A stretch of 64,000 nt of DNA from Campylobacter concisus (GCF_003049735.1 NZ_PIRM01000001.1:62001-126000), one strand, 5' to 3'; shown: positions 26,877 to 37,963, counted from the first letter of the stretch. Notes: generated from the letters alone by a model not told the origin. Made by a program: numbers and translations.

Positions 26877-28688
26877 TTACTCAACAGTTACGCTTTTTGC
26901 AAGATTCCTTGGCATATCGACGTTGTTGCCAAGTCTAACAGAAATTTCAAGTGCAAGTAGCTGAAGCACTAGCATCATCTCAAAAAATTCGCTCATATAG
27001 TGATCTTGAACGCTTGTTTTTACGTAGTCATCGCTTAGCTCAAACTCAAGTGGACTTATAGCTAGGATGTAAGCATCTCTTGCGGCAAGCTCTTCTACAT
27101 TGCTCTTTGTCTTTTCATAGAGTAAATTTTGAGGCATAAGCGCTATGGTAAATAGTTTCTCATCTGCAAGTGCGATAGGGCCGTGTTTCATCTCACCTGA
27201 TGGATAGCCCTCGGCGTGAAGATATGAAATTTCTTTAAGCTTTAGCGCACCTTCAAGTGCTAGCGGATAGAAGATATCTCTACCGATAAAGAAGAAGCCA
27301 TGACCGTGTAAATAGTGCTTGCTTAGGCGGTGAAGCTTCTCTTGAAGAGAGTTATTGATATTTAAAATTTGTGGAATGTGAAGAAGCGTTTTGATCTCGT
27401 GATCAAGCTCTTTTTTACTGATAGAATCTTTCGCTGCTGCCATTTGAAGCACAAGCATCCAAAGTACGATGATCTGCGTTGCAAAGGCCTTTGTACTCGC
27501 AACACCTTTTTCGATACCAGCACGAGTTAGAAGAGTATTGTCAGCTAGTCTAACGATAGATGAGTTATCGACATTGCAAATCGCAAGCGTTCTAAGCCCA
27601 GCTTCTTTAGCTATCCTAAGTGCTTCAAGAGTGTCAGCTGTCTCGCCACTTTGTGAGATTACGATGAAGAGTGAGTTTTTGTTTAGATAAGGCTTTCTAT
27701 ATCTAAATTCGCTTGCCACTTCGACCTTTGTTCTAACTTTAGCAAGCCTTTCAAAAAGATAGCTTGCAGTTAGTGCTGCATGGTAGCTCGTACCGCACGC
27801 ACAAAGCACGATATCATCGATATCTTTTAGATATTCATCGTCTAAATTTTCAAGGGTAACTTTGTGGTTTTTGACTCTGCCCATGATGGTTTCAGATACG
27901 ACCGCACCTTGCTCGTAAATTTCTTTCTCCATGAAAAATGTATATCCCTCTTTTTGGGCATAGCTCTTATCTTTTGGTAAAGCATTAAACGTTATGCTCG
28001 CCTTTTTGCCGTGTTTAAAAACGGCAATCTCGTCCAAGCTCACGTAGCCGTAGTTGTTATCATCAAGATATGCCACTTCTGTTGCATTGCCGATAAGTGG
28101 AGCATCAGATGAGGCAAAATATAACTCTTTTTTATCGCTTTTACCTATCGCCATAGGAGCGGCATCTTTTGCAAAAAATATCTTACCAGGTGCAGTTTTG
28201 GTAATAAGTAGCGTAGCGTATGCACCTTTTAGCTTTGCGATAGTCGCCTCATAAGCTTTAAATGGATCTTTTTTCTCTTTTAAAATTTCTTCAAAAAGGT
28301 GCACGATCACCTCAGTATCGGTTTGGCTGACAAATTTCACGCCCTTTGCTTCAAGCTCATCTTTAAGCTCTTTGTAGTTTTCGATGATGCCATTGTGAAC
28401 GACAAATGAGTGCTCGCCAAGGTGCGGGTGAGCGTTTATCTCAGTTGGTTTGCCATGCGTCGCCCAGCGTGTGTGACCTATCGCCACGCCAAAGCCCTCT
28501 GATGTAAAGTCCTTTGTCTTTAGGGCTAAATTTTCAAGCTTGCCAACAGCTTTGAAAAAGTCGATCTTGCCATCACTCATCACAGCCATACCAGCACTGT
28601 CATATCCGCGATACTCAAGCTCTTTTAGACCGCTTAAAATGACCTCTTTTTTCTCTTTATCTCCGATGTATCCTACGATTCCACACAT
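26877..28688 (-). CDS. glmS: glutamine--fructose-6-phosphate aminotransferase (isomerizing)
   Basis: Makes glucosamine-6-phosphate, the entry point to UDP-GlcNAc for peptidoglycan and lipid A. It is 603 aa. The N-terminal glutaminase starts CGIVGYIGDKEKKEV with catalytic Cys2 after Met removal, then GHTRWATHGKPTEINAHPH. Two SIS isomerase domains show CACGTSYHAALTASY and SQSGETADTLEALR near residues 300-355, then EGALKLKEISYLHAEGYPSG. The C-terminus DMPRNLAKSVTVE is the family signature. It starts 3 nt after the GlnD-like gene. glmU, a later step, is at 47.8 kb. Confidence 0.97.
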   Translation of the reverse strand: MCGIVGYIGDKEKKEVILSGLKELEYRGYDSAGMAVMSDGKIDFFKAVGKLENLALKTKDFTSEGFGVAIGHTRWATHGKPTEINAHPHLGEHSFVVHNGIIENYKELKDELEAKGVKFVSQTDTEVIVHLFEEILKEKKDPFKAYEATIAKLKGAYATLLITKTAPGKIFFAKDAAPMAIGKSDKKELYFASSDAPLIGNATEVAYLDDNNYGYVSLDEIAVFKHGKKASITFNALPKDKSYAQKEGYTFFMEKEIYEQGAVVSETIMGRVKNHKVTLENLDDEYLKDIDDIVLCACGTSYHAALTASYLFERLAKVRTKVEVASEFRYRKPYLNKNSLFIVISQSGETADTLEALRIAKEAGLRTLAICNVDNSSIVRLADNTLLTRAGIEKGVASTKAFATQIIVLWMLVLQMAAAKDSISKKELDHEIKTLLHIPQILNINNSLQEKLHRLSKHYLHGHGFFFIGRDIFYPLALEGALKLKEISYLHAEGYPSGEMKHGPIALADEKLFTIALMPQNLLYEKTKSNVEELAARDAYILAISPLEFELSDDYVKTSVQDHYMSEFFEMMLVLQLLALEISVRLGNNVDMPRNLAKSVTVE

Positions 28689-28691
28689 GTT

Positions 28692-31187
28692 TTACTCGCT
28701 TATTAATAAATTTAATATCTCTTCGCCTTTACTCTCAAGTCGCTCGTTTTTCTCGATCAAAAAGAGATTTCTCGTTCTATTTTTGACCGTTTGGATTCTA
28801 GCACTCGTGACTTGAAAATGAAGCCTGTCAAAAACACTCATCACATAAGCCATTAACCCACGCTGATCTTTTGCATTGATGCTAAGTTTGGCGTAATCTT
28901 TTGAGTGATTTAGCTCGAAGTTTATCTCATCTTTGTTAATGTTTGGTTTCAAAGGCTCTTTTAGAACCTCACTATTTAGGGATTTTAGAGCTAAATTTTT
29001 AGTATTTTCAAGCTCCTCTTTTTTAACATTTTGGTTAAAGTCAAGCCTGATATAAAATTTCTTCTCAAATAGCTCAAAAATTTCCATGTATGCAAGGTCA
29101 AATTTAGCAAATTCATAGAGTAGGGCACTTAAATTTAGACTCTTTTTTGTATAGATCTGAATGCTTAAATTTTTAGAGTTATTTATAAAAATTTCTGTCG
29201 TATCTAAGCTATCTGCAGCTTTGCTTAAATTTATGATCTCACTCGCACTATATTTTATAAGGACAAGATTTGATGTGATTTTAAAAATTTTTTCTTGCAA
29301 ACTTGGTTCAAGCGCCAAAAACTCACTATTTCGTTTTATAGACTGCTCTTTTTTTACGCGCCTTGTCGCTTCATCAAGTAAATTTTCATCGCTAAATGCA
29401 CTAAGAGAAATTTTATAAAGCTCTCTTAAAAGCTTTGCTGTGTAGGCATTATAGAGCCTCTCATTTGTGGCGTTTATCACGCAGTAGCTAAGGATGTAAA
29501 GCAGTTTTAAAACCTGCTTGTCGCCAAGCTTTGAGATAAAAGCAAATATAACGCGTTGTGAATAAATGTCCTCTCTGTTTGAGACGTTGCTCATTAGCGT
29601 GTGGTATTTTATCAGGATGACGCCGATATTTACGGCTTTTTGGCTTAAATTTAGCTTGTTTGCGTAGGCTCTAAAGATATTAGCACCGATATTTGCGTGA
29701 TCTTTGCCAAGCCCCTTGCCAACGTCGTGCATTAAAGTCACGATCTTTAGCATCGTCTTGCCCTCCAAGCAAAGCTCGGTATAGAGATTTTTTATAAATT
29801 TATCTTTTATATTTTCAAGAAATTTTACACTTAAAATACTATGCTCATCGACCGTAAATTCGTGATAGCCGTCGTACTGAGCTAGCTGACTGATGTGCTC
29901 CATTGGTTTTATTAAAATTTGTATCATTTGCGCATCGAGCAATGATTTTAAAATTGCGTAGGAATTTTTTCTTAAAAATATCTTTTTAAACTCGCTTATA
30001 GCGTGCTCTAAGCCACTTTTTGTGATGATGGCTCGCTTGATGTAAAAGATCGCGCTTATATCAAATTTATAATCCACATCTTTTAGTTCCAAAAGCTCAT
30101 TTATGAGATCCTCGATGAGAGCTGGCTTTTTATGAAGTGGCACGTAAATAACGCCATTTATCTCGTAAAAGCCATTTTTTAGCCTTGCAAATTTTCTCTG
30201 ATCAAAATTTAGCTCACTTTTGAAAAATGGCCTGCAAAGAGAAGCGACGATAAACCTCGAATAAATGGCGATATTATTCATTGAGCTTAGCATTTTTTGG
30301 CTGATGACGCTTTCATTGTCTTGAAGCTTTTTAGACTTTGTTTGCATGAAATTTGTCGTGATCTCAACACTTGAAGCGCTAAAAGTATCAGAATTTTGCG
30401 TTAAATTTAAGGTGGTTAGTAGGCTTAGTAAAAAGTCCACATTTAGGTTAAAGCTAGCGATCTCTTTTTCATTCATCACTTTTAGGGCTTGTGATCTAAC
30501 TGAAATGTCGCTATCTAGGCAGTTTAGTATGCAGTTTAGGTGATAAATTTCATCTATCCCGCCAAAGCCACTTTTTAGATTTGGCTCTTGGGCTAAGTAG
30601 CTGATGCTAGAAAACGGCAAAAACGCCTTTAAATGGTAGTTTAAAAAGGCTTTTTTATCAAATTCTTTTAATTTTACGATCTCGCTTTTTACTAAGCGGT
30701 AGAGGCTTTTTGAACCACAGATATATCGGACTTGCGATGTTTCGCTTTTAAATTTGAGATCGTCTTTGTAATTTGTAAAAATTTCATCTAACTCAACGCT
30801 TTTTATATAAAAATTTATTCCAGAGCTACTTAAAATTTCGCTAAATTCTTTTAAGAAATTCTTTATGTTGTAGCCTTTTAAATTTTTATAAACTAGTAAA
30901 ATTTCAAGCTCGCTATTTGCGCTAAGCAAGGTTTGGGCGTATTTTCCAGTAGCTAAAACACTAAAGGCAAAGCTGTCATTTTGCGGAATAAAATCATCAA
31001 AAAAATCTCGCATAGTTTCATTTAAATAAGATTTTATAAAATCATCATATTCTTTGGCTAAAAAATTTGCAAAATTTCTACCCTGATTTTTTTGAAAATG
31101 TTTTGGCAAATTTGCCTTAAAATCAAGAAATTTCTCTTTGATTTTTAAATAATTGTCGCTATTTTTGGTACTTTTATCAGCCAGCAT
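28692..31187 (-). CDS. GlnD-like (PII uridylyltransferase family) protein with a degraded nucleotidyltransferase motif
   Basis: An 831-aa protein with GlnD architecture: a nucleotidyltransferase-like N-terminus, a helical linker (PNLKSGFGGIDEIYHLNCIL matches the family's LKxGxGGLRDI block), an HD phosphohydrolase domain (H487-D488 in TLMHDVGKGLGKDH) and two C-terminal ACT domains (about 680-740 and 760-831). Active GlnD carries GGYGRxxL and SDxD; here residues 80-96 read TGKYAQTLLSANSELEI, with the metal-binding aspartates missing. The HD motif looks intact. Uridylyl removal or another hydrolase or sensor role is more plausible than uridylylation. It is directly upstream of glmS (3-nt gap). 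No glnB is in the window. Confidence 0.8.
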   Translation of the reverse strand: MLADKSTKNSDNYLKIKEKFLDFKANLPKHFQKNQGRNFANFLAKEYDDFIKSYLNETMRDFFDDFIPQNDSFAFSVLATGKYAQTLLSANSELEILLVYKNLKGYNIKNFLKEFSEILSSSGINFYIKSVELDEIFTNYKDDLKFKSETSQVRYICGSKSLYRLVKSEIVKLKEFDKKAFLNYHLKAFLPFSSISYLAQEPNLKSGFGGIDEIYHLNCILNCLDSDISVRSQALKVMNEKEIASFNLNVDFLLSLLTTLNLTQNSDTFSASSVEITTNFMQTKSKKLQDNESVISQKMLSSMNNIAIYSRFIVASLCRPFFKSELNFDQRKFARLKNGFYEINGVIYVPLHKKPALIEDLINELLELKDVDYKFDISAIFYIKRAIITKSGLEHAISEFKKIFLRKNSYAILKSLLDAQMIQILIKPMEHISQLAQYDGYHEFTVDEHSILSVKFLENIKDKFIKNLYTELCLEGKTMLKIVTLMHDVGKGLGKDHANIGANIFRAYANKLNLSQKAVNIGVILIKYHTLMSNVSNREDIYSQRVIFAFISKLGDKQVLKLLYILSYCVINATNERLYNAYTAKLLRELYKISLSAFSDENLLDEATRRVKKEQSIKRNSEFLALEPSLQEKIFKITSNLVLIKYSASEIINLSKAADSLDTTEIFINNSKNLSIQIYTKKSLNLSALLYEFAKFDLAYMEIFELFEKKFYIRLDFNQNVKKEELENTKNLALKSLNSEVLKEPLKPNINKDEINFELNHSKDYAKLSINAKDQRGLMAYVMSVFDRLHFQVTSARIQTVKNRTRNLFLIEKNERLESKGEEILNLLISE

Positions 31188-31259
31188 TTAATGTTTCCAT
31201 TGTTAAAAATATCTTGGCAAATGTTACATAATTTTTGCAAAAACAAAGCTTTATTTGCT

Positions 31260-31265
31260 TATAAT
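31260..31265 (+). promoter_or_regulatory. -10 element for the mqnE operon
   Basis: TATAAT in the extended context TTGCTTATAAT lies 36 nt before the mqnE ATG and downstream of the divergent GlnD-like gene start. Upstream DNA is T-rich, as usual in Campylobacter promoters. Confidence 0.6.
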
Positions 31266-31300
31266 AAAGCCTTAAGTTCAGCTTTAGGACGATAAAGATA

Positions 31301-32362
31301 ATGAATCTATTACAAAAACTAGAAAGTGGCGAGAGATTAAGCAAGCAAGAGGCTTTTTCGCTTTATGAGCTTGATCTTTTTACGTTAGCTAAATTTGCCG
31401 ATAAAAAACGTAGAAAACTGCACGGCAACAAGGTCTTTTTTAATGTAAACCGCCATATCAATCCAACAAATATCTGCGCTGATATTTGTAAATTTTGCGC
31501 ATTTTCAGCTCACAGAAAAAATCCAAATCCATACTTAATGAGCCACGAAGAAATTTTAAAGATCGTTGATGAGAGCGTAAGCCACGGCGTAAAAGAGATA
31601 CACATCGTATCAGCCCACAACGCAAAAAGTGGCTGGCAGTGGTACTTAGAAATTTTTAAAAAGATAAAGGCAGCTCATCCAGAGCTTCATGTAAAGGCGA
31701 TGACGGCAGCTGAGATTGACTTTTTATCAAGACATTACGGCTTAAGCTATGAAGAAGTGATAGAAAAGATGCTTGAATACGGCGTCGATAGCATGCCAGG
31801 CGGTGGGGCTGAAATTTTTGACGAAGAGGTCAGGGCTAAAATTTGCAAAGGCAAAGTAAGTAGCGAAAACTGGCTCAAAATCCACAAAATGTGGCATGAT
31901 AAGGGTAAGCAAAGCAACGCGACAATGCTTTTTGGGCATATAGAAAGTCGCGATAATAGGATCGATCATATGCTAAGGATCAGGGACTTGCAAGATGAAA
32001 CTGGCGGATTTAACGCATTTATCCCGCTAGTTTATCAAAGAGAAAATAACTACTTAAAAGATGTGAAATTTTTAGGATCAGCTGAAATTTTAAAGACCAT
32101 AGCGATATCTCGCTTGGTGCTTGATAACGTCCCACACATAAAGGCTTATTGGGCTACTTCGACACTAAATCTAGCCATGATAGCTCAGGAATTTGGTGCT
32201 GATGATCTTGATGGCACGATAGAAAAAGAGAGCATCCAAAGTGCAGCTGGCGCAAATAGCGCAAACGGTGTTACACTAAAGACATTTTGCGATCTCATAA
32301 AGACATCTGGTTTTACGCCGGTTGAGCGTGATAGCTTATATAACGAACTTAAAATTTACTAA
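31301..32362 (+). CDS. mqnE: aminofutalosine synthase (radical SAM)
   Basis: Second step of the futalosine menaquinone pathway, joining SAM-derived adenosyl to the chorismate-derived enolpyruvyl benzoate. It is 353 aa. The radical-SAM cluster motif is CADICKFCAF (CxxxCxxC) near residues 58-67, followed by SAHRKNPNPYLMS, which is typical of MqnE. Then come IHIVSAHNAKSGWQWY and GVDSMPGGGAEIFDEEV. The length matches the family. It is the first gene of a plus-strand run with a TATAAT promoter, 12 nt before the purine permease. Confidence 0.92.
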   Translation: MNLLQKLESGERLSKQEAFSLYELDLFTLAKFADKKRRKLHGNKVFFNVNRHINPTNICADICKFCAFSAHRKNPNPYLMSHEEILKIVDESVSHGVKEIHIVSAHNAKSGWQWYLEIFKKIKAAHPELHVKAMTAAEIDFLSRHYGLSYEEVIEKMLEYGVDSMPGGGAEIFDEEVRAKICKGKVSSENWLKIHKMWHDKGKQSNATMLFGHIESRDNRIDHMLRIRDLQDETGGFNAFIPLVYQRENNYLKDVKFLGSAEILKTIAISRLVLDNVPHIKAYWATSTLNLAMIAQEFGADDLDGTIEKESIQSAAGANSANGVTLKTFCDLIKTSGFTPVERDSLYNELKIY

Positions 32363-32374
32363 AAGGAGCTTGGG

Positions 32375-33667
32375 GTGAAATTTTTTGACTTAGCACAAAA
32401 CAAAACGAGTGTGAAGCAGGAATTTGGAGCGGGACTTACGACGTTTTTGGCGATGATGTATATCGTTCCGGTAAATGCGATCATTATGAGCAAAACTGGC
32501 ATGCCTTATGAGGCATTAATCACGGCAACTGCGCTAATTACCATCTTTTCTACTATATTAAATGGTCTTTGGGCGAACACACCAGTTGCGATGAGCGTTG
32601 GTATGGGGCTTAACGCTTATTTTACATTTGGTCTTTGCATCGGTATGAAAGTGCCTTGGCAAACGGCTCTTGGCGTTGTTTTTCTAAGCGGCGTGATATT
32701 TGTCGTTTTATCTTTTACAAATTTTAGGATGTGGATAATAAGATCCATCCCGCTTGACCTACGAAGAGCGATAAGTGCGGGCATAGGCACATTTATCAGC
32801 TTTGTTGCATTTCAGCAAATGGGCTTTATCGTAAATAGTGACGCAGTTTTGGTTGGCATAGGAAATTTCAAAGATCCAAATGTGCTTCTTGGTGTTTTGG
32901 GACTATTTTTAGTTATTTGCTTTTGGGCGTGGAAGATAAAGGGCGCGTTTATACTAGCTGTGCTTGCTACTTCAGTGATAGCTTGGGTGCTTGGTATCGC
33001 TCCTCATCCAACAGAAATTTTCTCAACTCCAGCCTCTATCTCTCCGATATTTTTAGAGCTTGATATAAAAGGTGCGCTTAGCCTAGCCTTGCTGCCAGTT
33101 GTTATCACATTTTTTGTGACCGATCTTTTTGACTCGATAGGCACATTAGCTGGTGTAGGAACGAGGGCTGGAATTTTTGACGAAAATAAAAAAGATGGTG
33201 TCGTAAAACTTGAAAAAACTCTTGAAGCTGACGCTATTGCTACGGCGGCTGGCTCGCTTGTAGGCGTAAGTACGACCACATCGTTTGTAGAGAGTGCTAG
33301 CGGTGTAGAAGAGGGCGGTAGAACTGGTCTAACGGCTGTATTTTGTGGACTTTTGTTTATACTTACGCTCTTTATGTTGCCACTTTTTAAAGCGATCCCT
33401 GGCAATGCCATTTATCCGATCCTTGTAATGGTTGGCGTGCTTATGTTTGCCGAGCTTGCTAGTATAAATTTCAAAGATCCAGCCATAGCTGTAGCGACAT
33501 TTTTCATAGTTGTGCTCATCCCGCTTACTTACTCGATCACAAACGGCCTTGCATTTGGATTTATGTCATACGTAATAGTTAAGCTCATAAAGAGAGAATT
33601 TAGCGATATAAATTTAGGCGTAGTCGTGCTAGCGCTCATTAGTTTTATCGTATTTTTAGTGCATTGA
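32375..33667 (+). CDS. NCS2 (AzgA-type) purine permease
   Basis: An inner-membrane proton symporter of 430 aa for adenine, guanine or hypoxanthine. There are about 12-13 hydrophobic helices. The AzgA signatures are GLTTFLAMMYIVPVNAIIMS at residues 20-39 and ANTPVAMSVGMGLNAYFTFG near 70, followed later by FFVTDLFDSIGTLAGVGTRA and GSLVGVSTTTSFVESASG. It starts at GTG 32375 after an AAAGGAG site. It is followed 12 nt later by a phosphoribosyltransferase, so uptake and salvage are linked. The exact base is not determined. Confidence 0.9.
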   Translation: MKFFDLAQNKTSVKQEFGAGLTTFLAMMYIVPVNAIIMSKTGMPYEALITATALITIFSTILNGLWANTPVAMSVGMGLNAYFTFGLCIGMKVPWQTALGVVFLSGVIFVVLSFTNFRMWIIRSIPLDLRRAISAGIGTFISFVAFQQMGFIVNSDAVLVGIGNFKDPNVLLGVLGLFLVICFWAWKIKGAFILAVLATSVIAWVLGIAPHPTEIFSTPASISPIFLELDIKGALSLALLPVVITFFVTDLFDSIGTLAGVGTRAGIFDENKKDGVVKLEKTLEADAIATAAGSLVGVSTTTSFVESASGVEEGGRTGLTAVFCGLLFILTLFMLPLFKAIPGNAIYPILVMVGVLMFAELASINFKDPAIAVATFFIVVLIPLTYSITNGLAFGFMSYVIVKLIKREFSDINLGVVVLALISFIVFLVH

Positions 33668-33679
33668 TAAGGAAGAAAG

Positions 33680-34120
33680 ATGATATTTTATAGCTATGAT
33701 GAATTTGCTGTTGATACTAAAAAGATGGCAAAACAGATAAAAGATGAGTTTGATCCAGAGGTGATACTAGCTGTGGCAAGAGGTGGTCTAACGCTTGGCC
33801 ACTCGCTAGCTGTTGCGCTTAATAATAGAAATTTATTTACCCTAAATTCTATCCATTATGAAGATACAAACAAGCTTGATACGATTAATATCTTTAACGT
33901 GCCAGATCTTAGCAAATACACTAAAATTTTGCTCGTCGATGACATCATCGATAGTGGCGAGAGCATGGTCGAGATAAAAAGAGAGCTGCTTAAGCGTTAT
34001 CCAAATTTAGATATCAAAATAGCGACCGTCTTTTATAAAGAGAAAGCTCTGCTTTTGCCAGAATTTAAGGTAAAAGAGGCTCACGATTGGATCGAGTTTT
34101 TTTGGGATATACATATTTAA
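33680..34120 (+). CDS. purine phosphoribosyltransferase
   Basis: A 146-aa type I phosphoribosyltransferase that converts a free purine base and PRPP into the nucleotide. The PRPP loop is ILLVDDIIDSGESMVEI near residues 93-109 and VILAVARGGLTLGHSLAVAL is the early signature near 32-51. The short length and C-terminal HDWIEFFWDIHI resemble the xanthine/guanine (Gpt-like) enzymes. Its position directly after the NCS2 permease supports purine salvage. Base specificity is inferred only. Confidence 0.85.
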   Translation: MIFYSYDEFAVDTKKMAKQIKDEFDPEVILAVARGGLTLGHSLAVALNNRNLFTLNSIHYEDTNKLDTINIFNVPDLSKYTKILLVDDIIDSGESMVEIKRELLKRYPNLDIKIATVFYKEKALLLPEFKVKEAHDWIEFFWDIHI

Positions 34121-34129
34121 GGAAAATTT

Positions 34130-35347
34130 TTGCTAGATAAATTTAGAGAATTTGTTGGACATCACGTCGCTTTTAGCGTATTTTTGATATGTTTGATTGA
34201 TTGTATATTTTTACTTTATACGGCAAATTCTCTTAGTATAAGTTATAGTGAAGCTGAAATTTTTTTAAACAAACAAAATTTTCTTAGCCATGTTTTAAAC
34301 TTAAGCGTTCAAATTTTTGGTCAAACAGATATTGCTCTAAGATCTGTGATGATCGCGTTTCATATTCTAAGCGTTATTTTAATGTATAAGATAAGCAAAT
34401 TTTACATTAAATTAGAGTTTGACAGACTTATTGCGGTATTGCTTTTTATCTTACTTCCTGGCACGCTAGCTTCAGCTCTTATCGTCAATAATGCTGGGCT
34501 TTGCGTTATGCTGGCGCTCCTATGTATATACTTTTTTCATATTAAAAATAAAATTTTATTTGTAACATTTTTTTGTCTTTCTTTTTTTATAGATGGCGAT
34601 TTTTTGATATTTTACGTAGGATTTTTTATATTTTCACTTTATAAAAGAAAGCCGCCACTTGCTTGGCTAAGTGCTATTTTATTTTTACTAACACTTTACT
34701 TTTTTGGCTTTGATACAAATGGTAGGCCAAGTGGGCATTTCATTGATACTTTTGGTATCTTTGCCGCTGTTTTTTCGCCGTTTATTTTTATCTTTTTTGT
34801 CTATACGATTTATAGAATTTGGGTTAAGGAAAAGAAGGATCTTTTGTGGTTTATTGCGATTTGCTCATTTTGCTTTTGTATGATAGTCTCAGTGCGCCAA
34901 AGGCTGGAACTTGAGCAGTTTTTGCCATTTTGCGTGATCGCAACGCCACTTATGGTAAGAGTATTTTTTAATTCGTATCGTGTAAGATTGCCAAAATTTA
35001 GAAAAGGCTATAAAATTTGTACGACCTTAGTGATGCTTTTTTTAGCCTTAAACTGGTCGATGATCGTATTTAATCAAATTTTTTACCTATTTTTAGATAA
35101 CCCAACAAAGCATTTTGTCTATAAATTTGATATTGTAAAAGAGCTTGCTGCTAAATTAAAAGAAGTAGAAATTAAGGATTTATATACTGATAATAAAAAG
35201 CTTGCATTAAGGCTTAAATTTTATGGTATAGATGTAAGAGATGAGTCTAAAAATTTATTAGTAAGCGCCGATCTAGATAGAAAATCAAAATTTTGCATAG
35301 AAAAAATGGGAAAAGTAATTGCAAATTTTGATGTAAGAGGCAGGTAG
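34130..35347 (+). CDS. GT39/ArnT-like membrane glycosyltransferase
   Basis: A 405-aa integral membrane protein with about ten helices. After the first helix a loop reads ISYSEAEIFLNKQ, with an acidic residue at the position of the catalytic Asp/Glu of GT-C enzymes (DExYY in ArnT). Hydrophobic helices dominate residues 70-330, and the last 80 residues form a soluble tail. GT39-type enzymes use polyprenyl-phosphate sugars to modify envelope or surface proteins. I start at TTG 34130, 9 nt after the upstream stop with an AAGGAA site. Donor and acceptor are unknown. It abuts the pseudopilin gene directly. Confidence 0.65.
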   Translation: MLDKFREFVGHHVAFSVFLICLIDCIFLLYTANSLSISYSEAEIFLNKQNFLSHVLNLSVQIFGQTDIALRSVMIAFHILSVILMYKISKFYIKLEFDRLIAVLLFILLPGTLASALIVNNAGLCVMLALLCIYFFHIKNKILFVTFFCLSFFIDGDFLIFYVGFFIFSLYKRKPPLAWLSAILFLLTLYFFGFDTNGRPSGHFIDTFGIFAAVFSPFIFIFFVYTIYRIWVKEKKDLLWFIAICSFCFCMIVSVRQRLELEQFLPFCVIATPLMVRVFFNSYRVRLPKFRKGYKICTTLVMLFLALNWSMIVFNQIFYLFLDNPTKHFVYKFDIVKELAAKLKEVEIKDLYTDNKKLALRLKFYGIDVRDESKNLLVSADLDRKSKFCIEKMGKVIANFDVRGR

Positions 35348-36049
35348 ATGAATAGAAACAAGGGTTTTACTGTTATAGAGCTTATCTTTGTAATCATTGC
35401 CGTTGGCATACTTGCAGCAATGATCATACCAAGGCTAGAAATAAACGGAGCCAGAGAGGCAGCTACACAGATGCTAACGCATATAAGGTACGCCCAGCAC
35501 CTTGCCATGCAAGATGATAAATTTGTACATTCAGAAAATGAAAAATTTTGGTTTAAAATGAGATGGGGGATAGCTATTAATGACACTAGTTTGCAAGAGT
35601 GCTCTGTAGATGAGCCTGGGGTTAAATCTTGGAAATATAGTATTTTTTATGATAAAAGAGGTAGTGGTAATAAATTTAGTGGTAATCTAAATTCCAAAGA
35701 AGAGGTTGCCATCGATACACAAAAATCAAACAAATTCTTAAGTGCGGGCTGGAGAGGCATTCCTCAGTCCTATTGCAATAAAATTAATATAGATTTAAAT
35801 ATCGAGAAAAAATATGGCATAAAATCAGTTAAATTTGTCGGTAGTTGCGGAAAAGGCAAAATGCAAACTATTGATTTTGACGAATTAGGTAGGCCCATGA
35901 GAGTGGTGAGTGTTACTAACAATAAAGGAGCAAAAAGACCTTATTCAAGACTATTGAAAGGTGATTGCAAGATAATTTTAACAGATAAAAATAACAATGT
36001 AGCCTCTATAAATATAGAAAAAAGAAGTGGATACGCATATATAAACTAA
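35348..36049 (+). CDS. type IV pilin-like (pseudopilin) protein
   Basis: A 233-aa protein with a class-III signal: a short basic leader MNRNKG, then FTVIELIFVIIAVGILAAMI. Cleavage is expected after the Gly, with Phe methylated and Glu5 conserved. The C-terminal domain (about 50-233) is soluble and has four cysteines (QECSV, SYCNK, GSCGK, GDCKI). It would be processed by the prepilin peptidase at 44.5 kb. Campylobacter uses pseudopilins in its DNA-uptake (Cts) machinery. It follows the membrane glycosyltransferase with no gap. It is the last gene before the rRNA operon. Confidence 0.85.
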   Translation: MNRNKGFTVIELIFVIIAVGILAAMIIPRLEINGAREAATQMLTHIRYAQHLAMQDDKFVHSENEKFWFKMRWGIAINDTSLQECSVDEPGVKSWKYSIFYDKRGSGNKFSGNLNSKEEVAIDTQKSNKFLSAGWRGIPQSYCNKINIDLNIEKKYGIKSVKFVGSCGKGKMQTIDFDELGRPMRVVSVTNNKGAKRPYSRLLKGDCKIILTDKNNNVASINIEKRSGYAYIN

Positions 36050-36413
36050 ACCCTATAAACCTAATAATAAAAATACACAATTTAAAATTTTTAAGCACCT
36101 AAAAAATTTTTCTAAAATTCCCTAATTATTTCAACTATATTTAAGTATTGCTCGTATATAATTCCAGCTCACGAAACGAGAAACCACCTTTAACTTCATT
36201 GGTTAATAAAGCCTTTTCTTTTTATCGTTGTTCTTTTAACTTACAATTGTTAAACTATTAGTCAATCTTTGAAATCTAAACAAGTGATCGATTGAGCCAG
36301 TCTATTATTTTATAATTTATAATAGATTAGACAAACTAATAAATAAAACTAAAAGTTTTTTTGATTAAAAACTTCATAATAAAATCCTATTAAATAAATT
36401 TTGATAGGTAATT
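36050..36413 (+). promoter_or_regulatory. rRNA operon promoter and leader
   Basis: The gap before 16S holds TATAAT at 36157-36162 (context CGTATATAATTCC), so transcription would start near 36170. No clear -35 is seen, as usual for Campylobacter. A boxA-like antitermination element TGTTCTTTTAAC lies at 36229-36240, followed by an AT-rich leader of about 175 nt. I see no protein-coding gene here. Confidence 0.7.
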
Positions 36414-37925
<1,512 letters not shown>

Positions 37926-37934
37926 TAGAGTACA

Positions 37935-37963
37935 TATAGATATTCTCTCACAAGATATCTATA
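37935..37963 (+). other. 16S-tRNA spacer hairpin
   Basis: A 9-bp inverted repeat TATAGATAT / ATATCTATA lies just after the 16S 3' end. It is probably a processing stem or a spacer structure. Confidence 0.45.
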
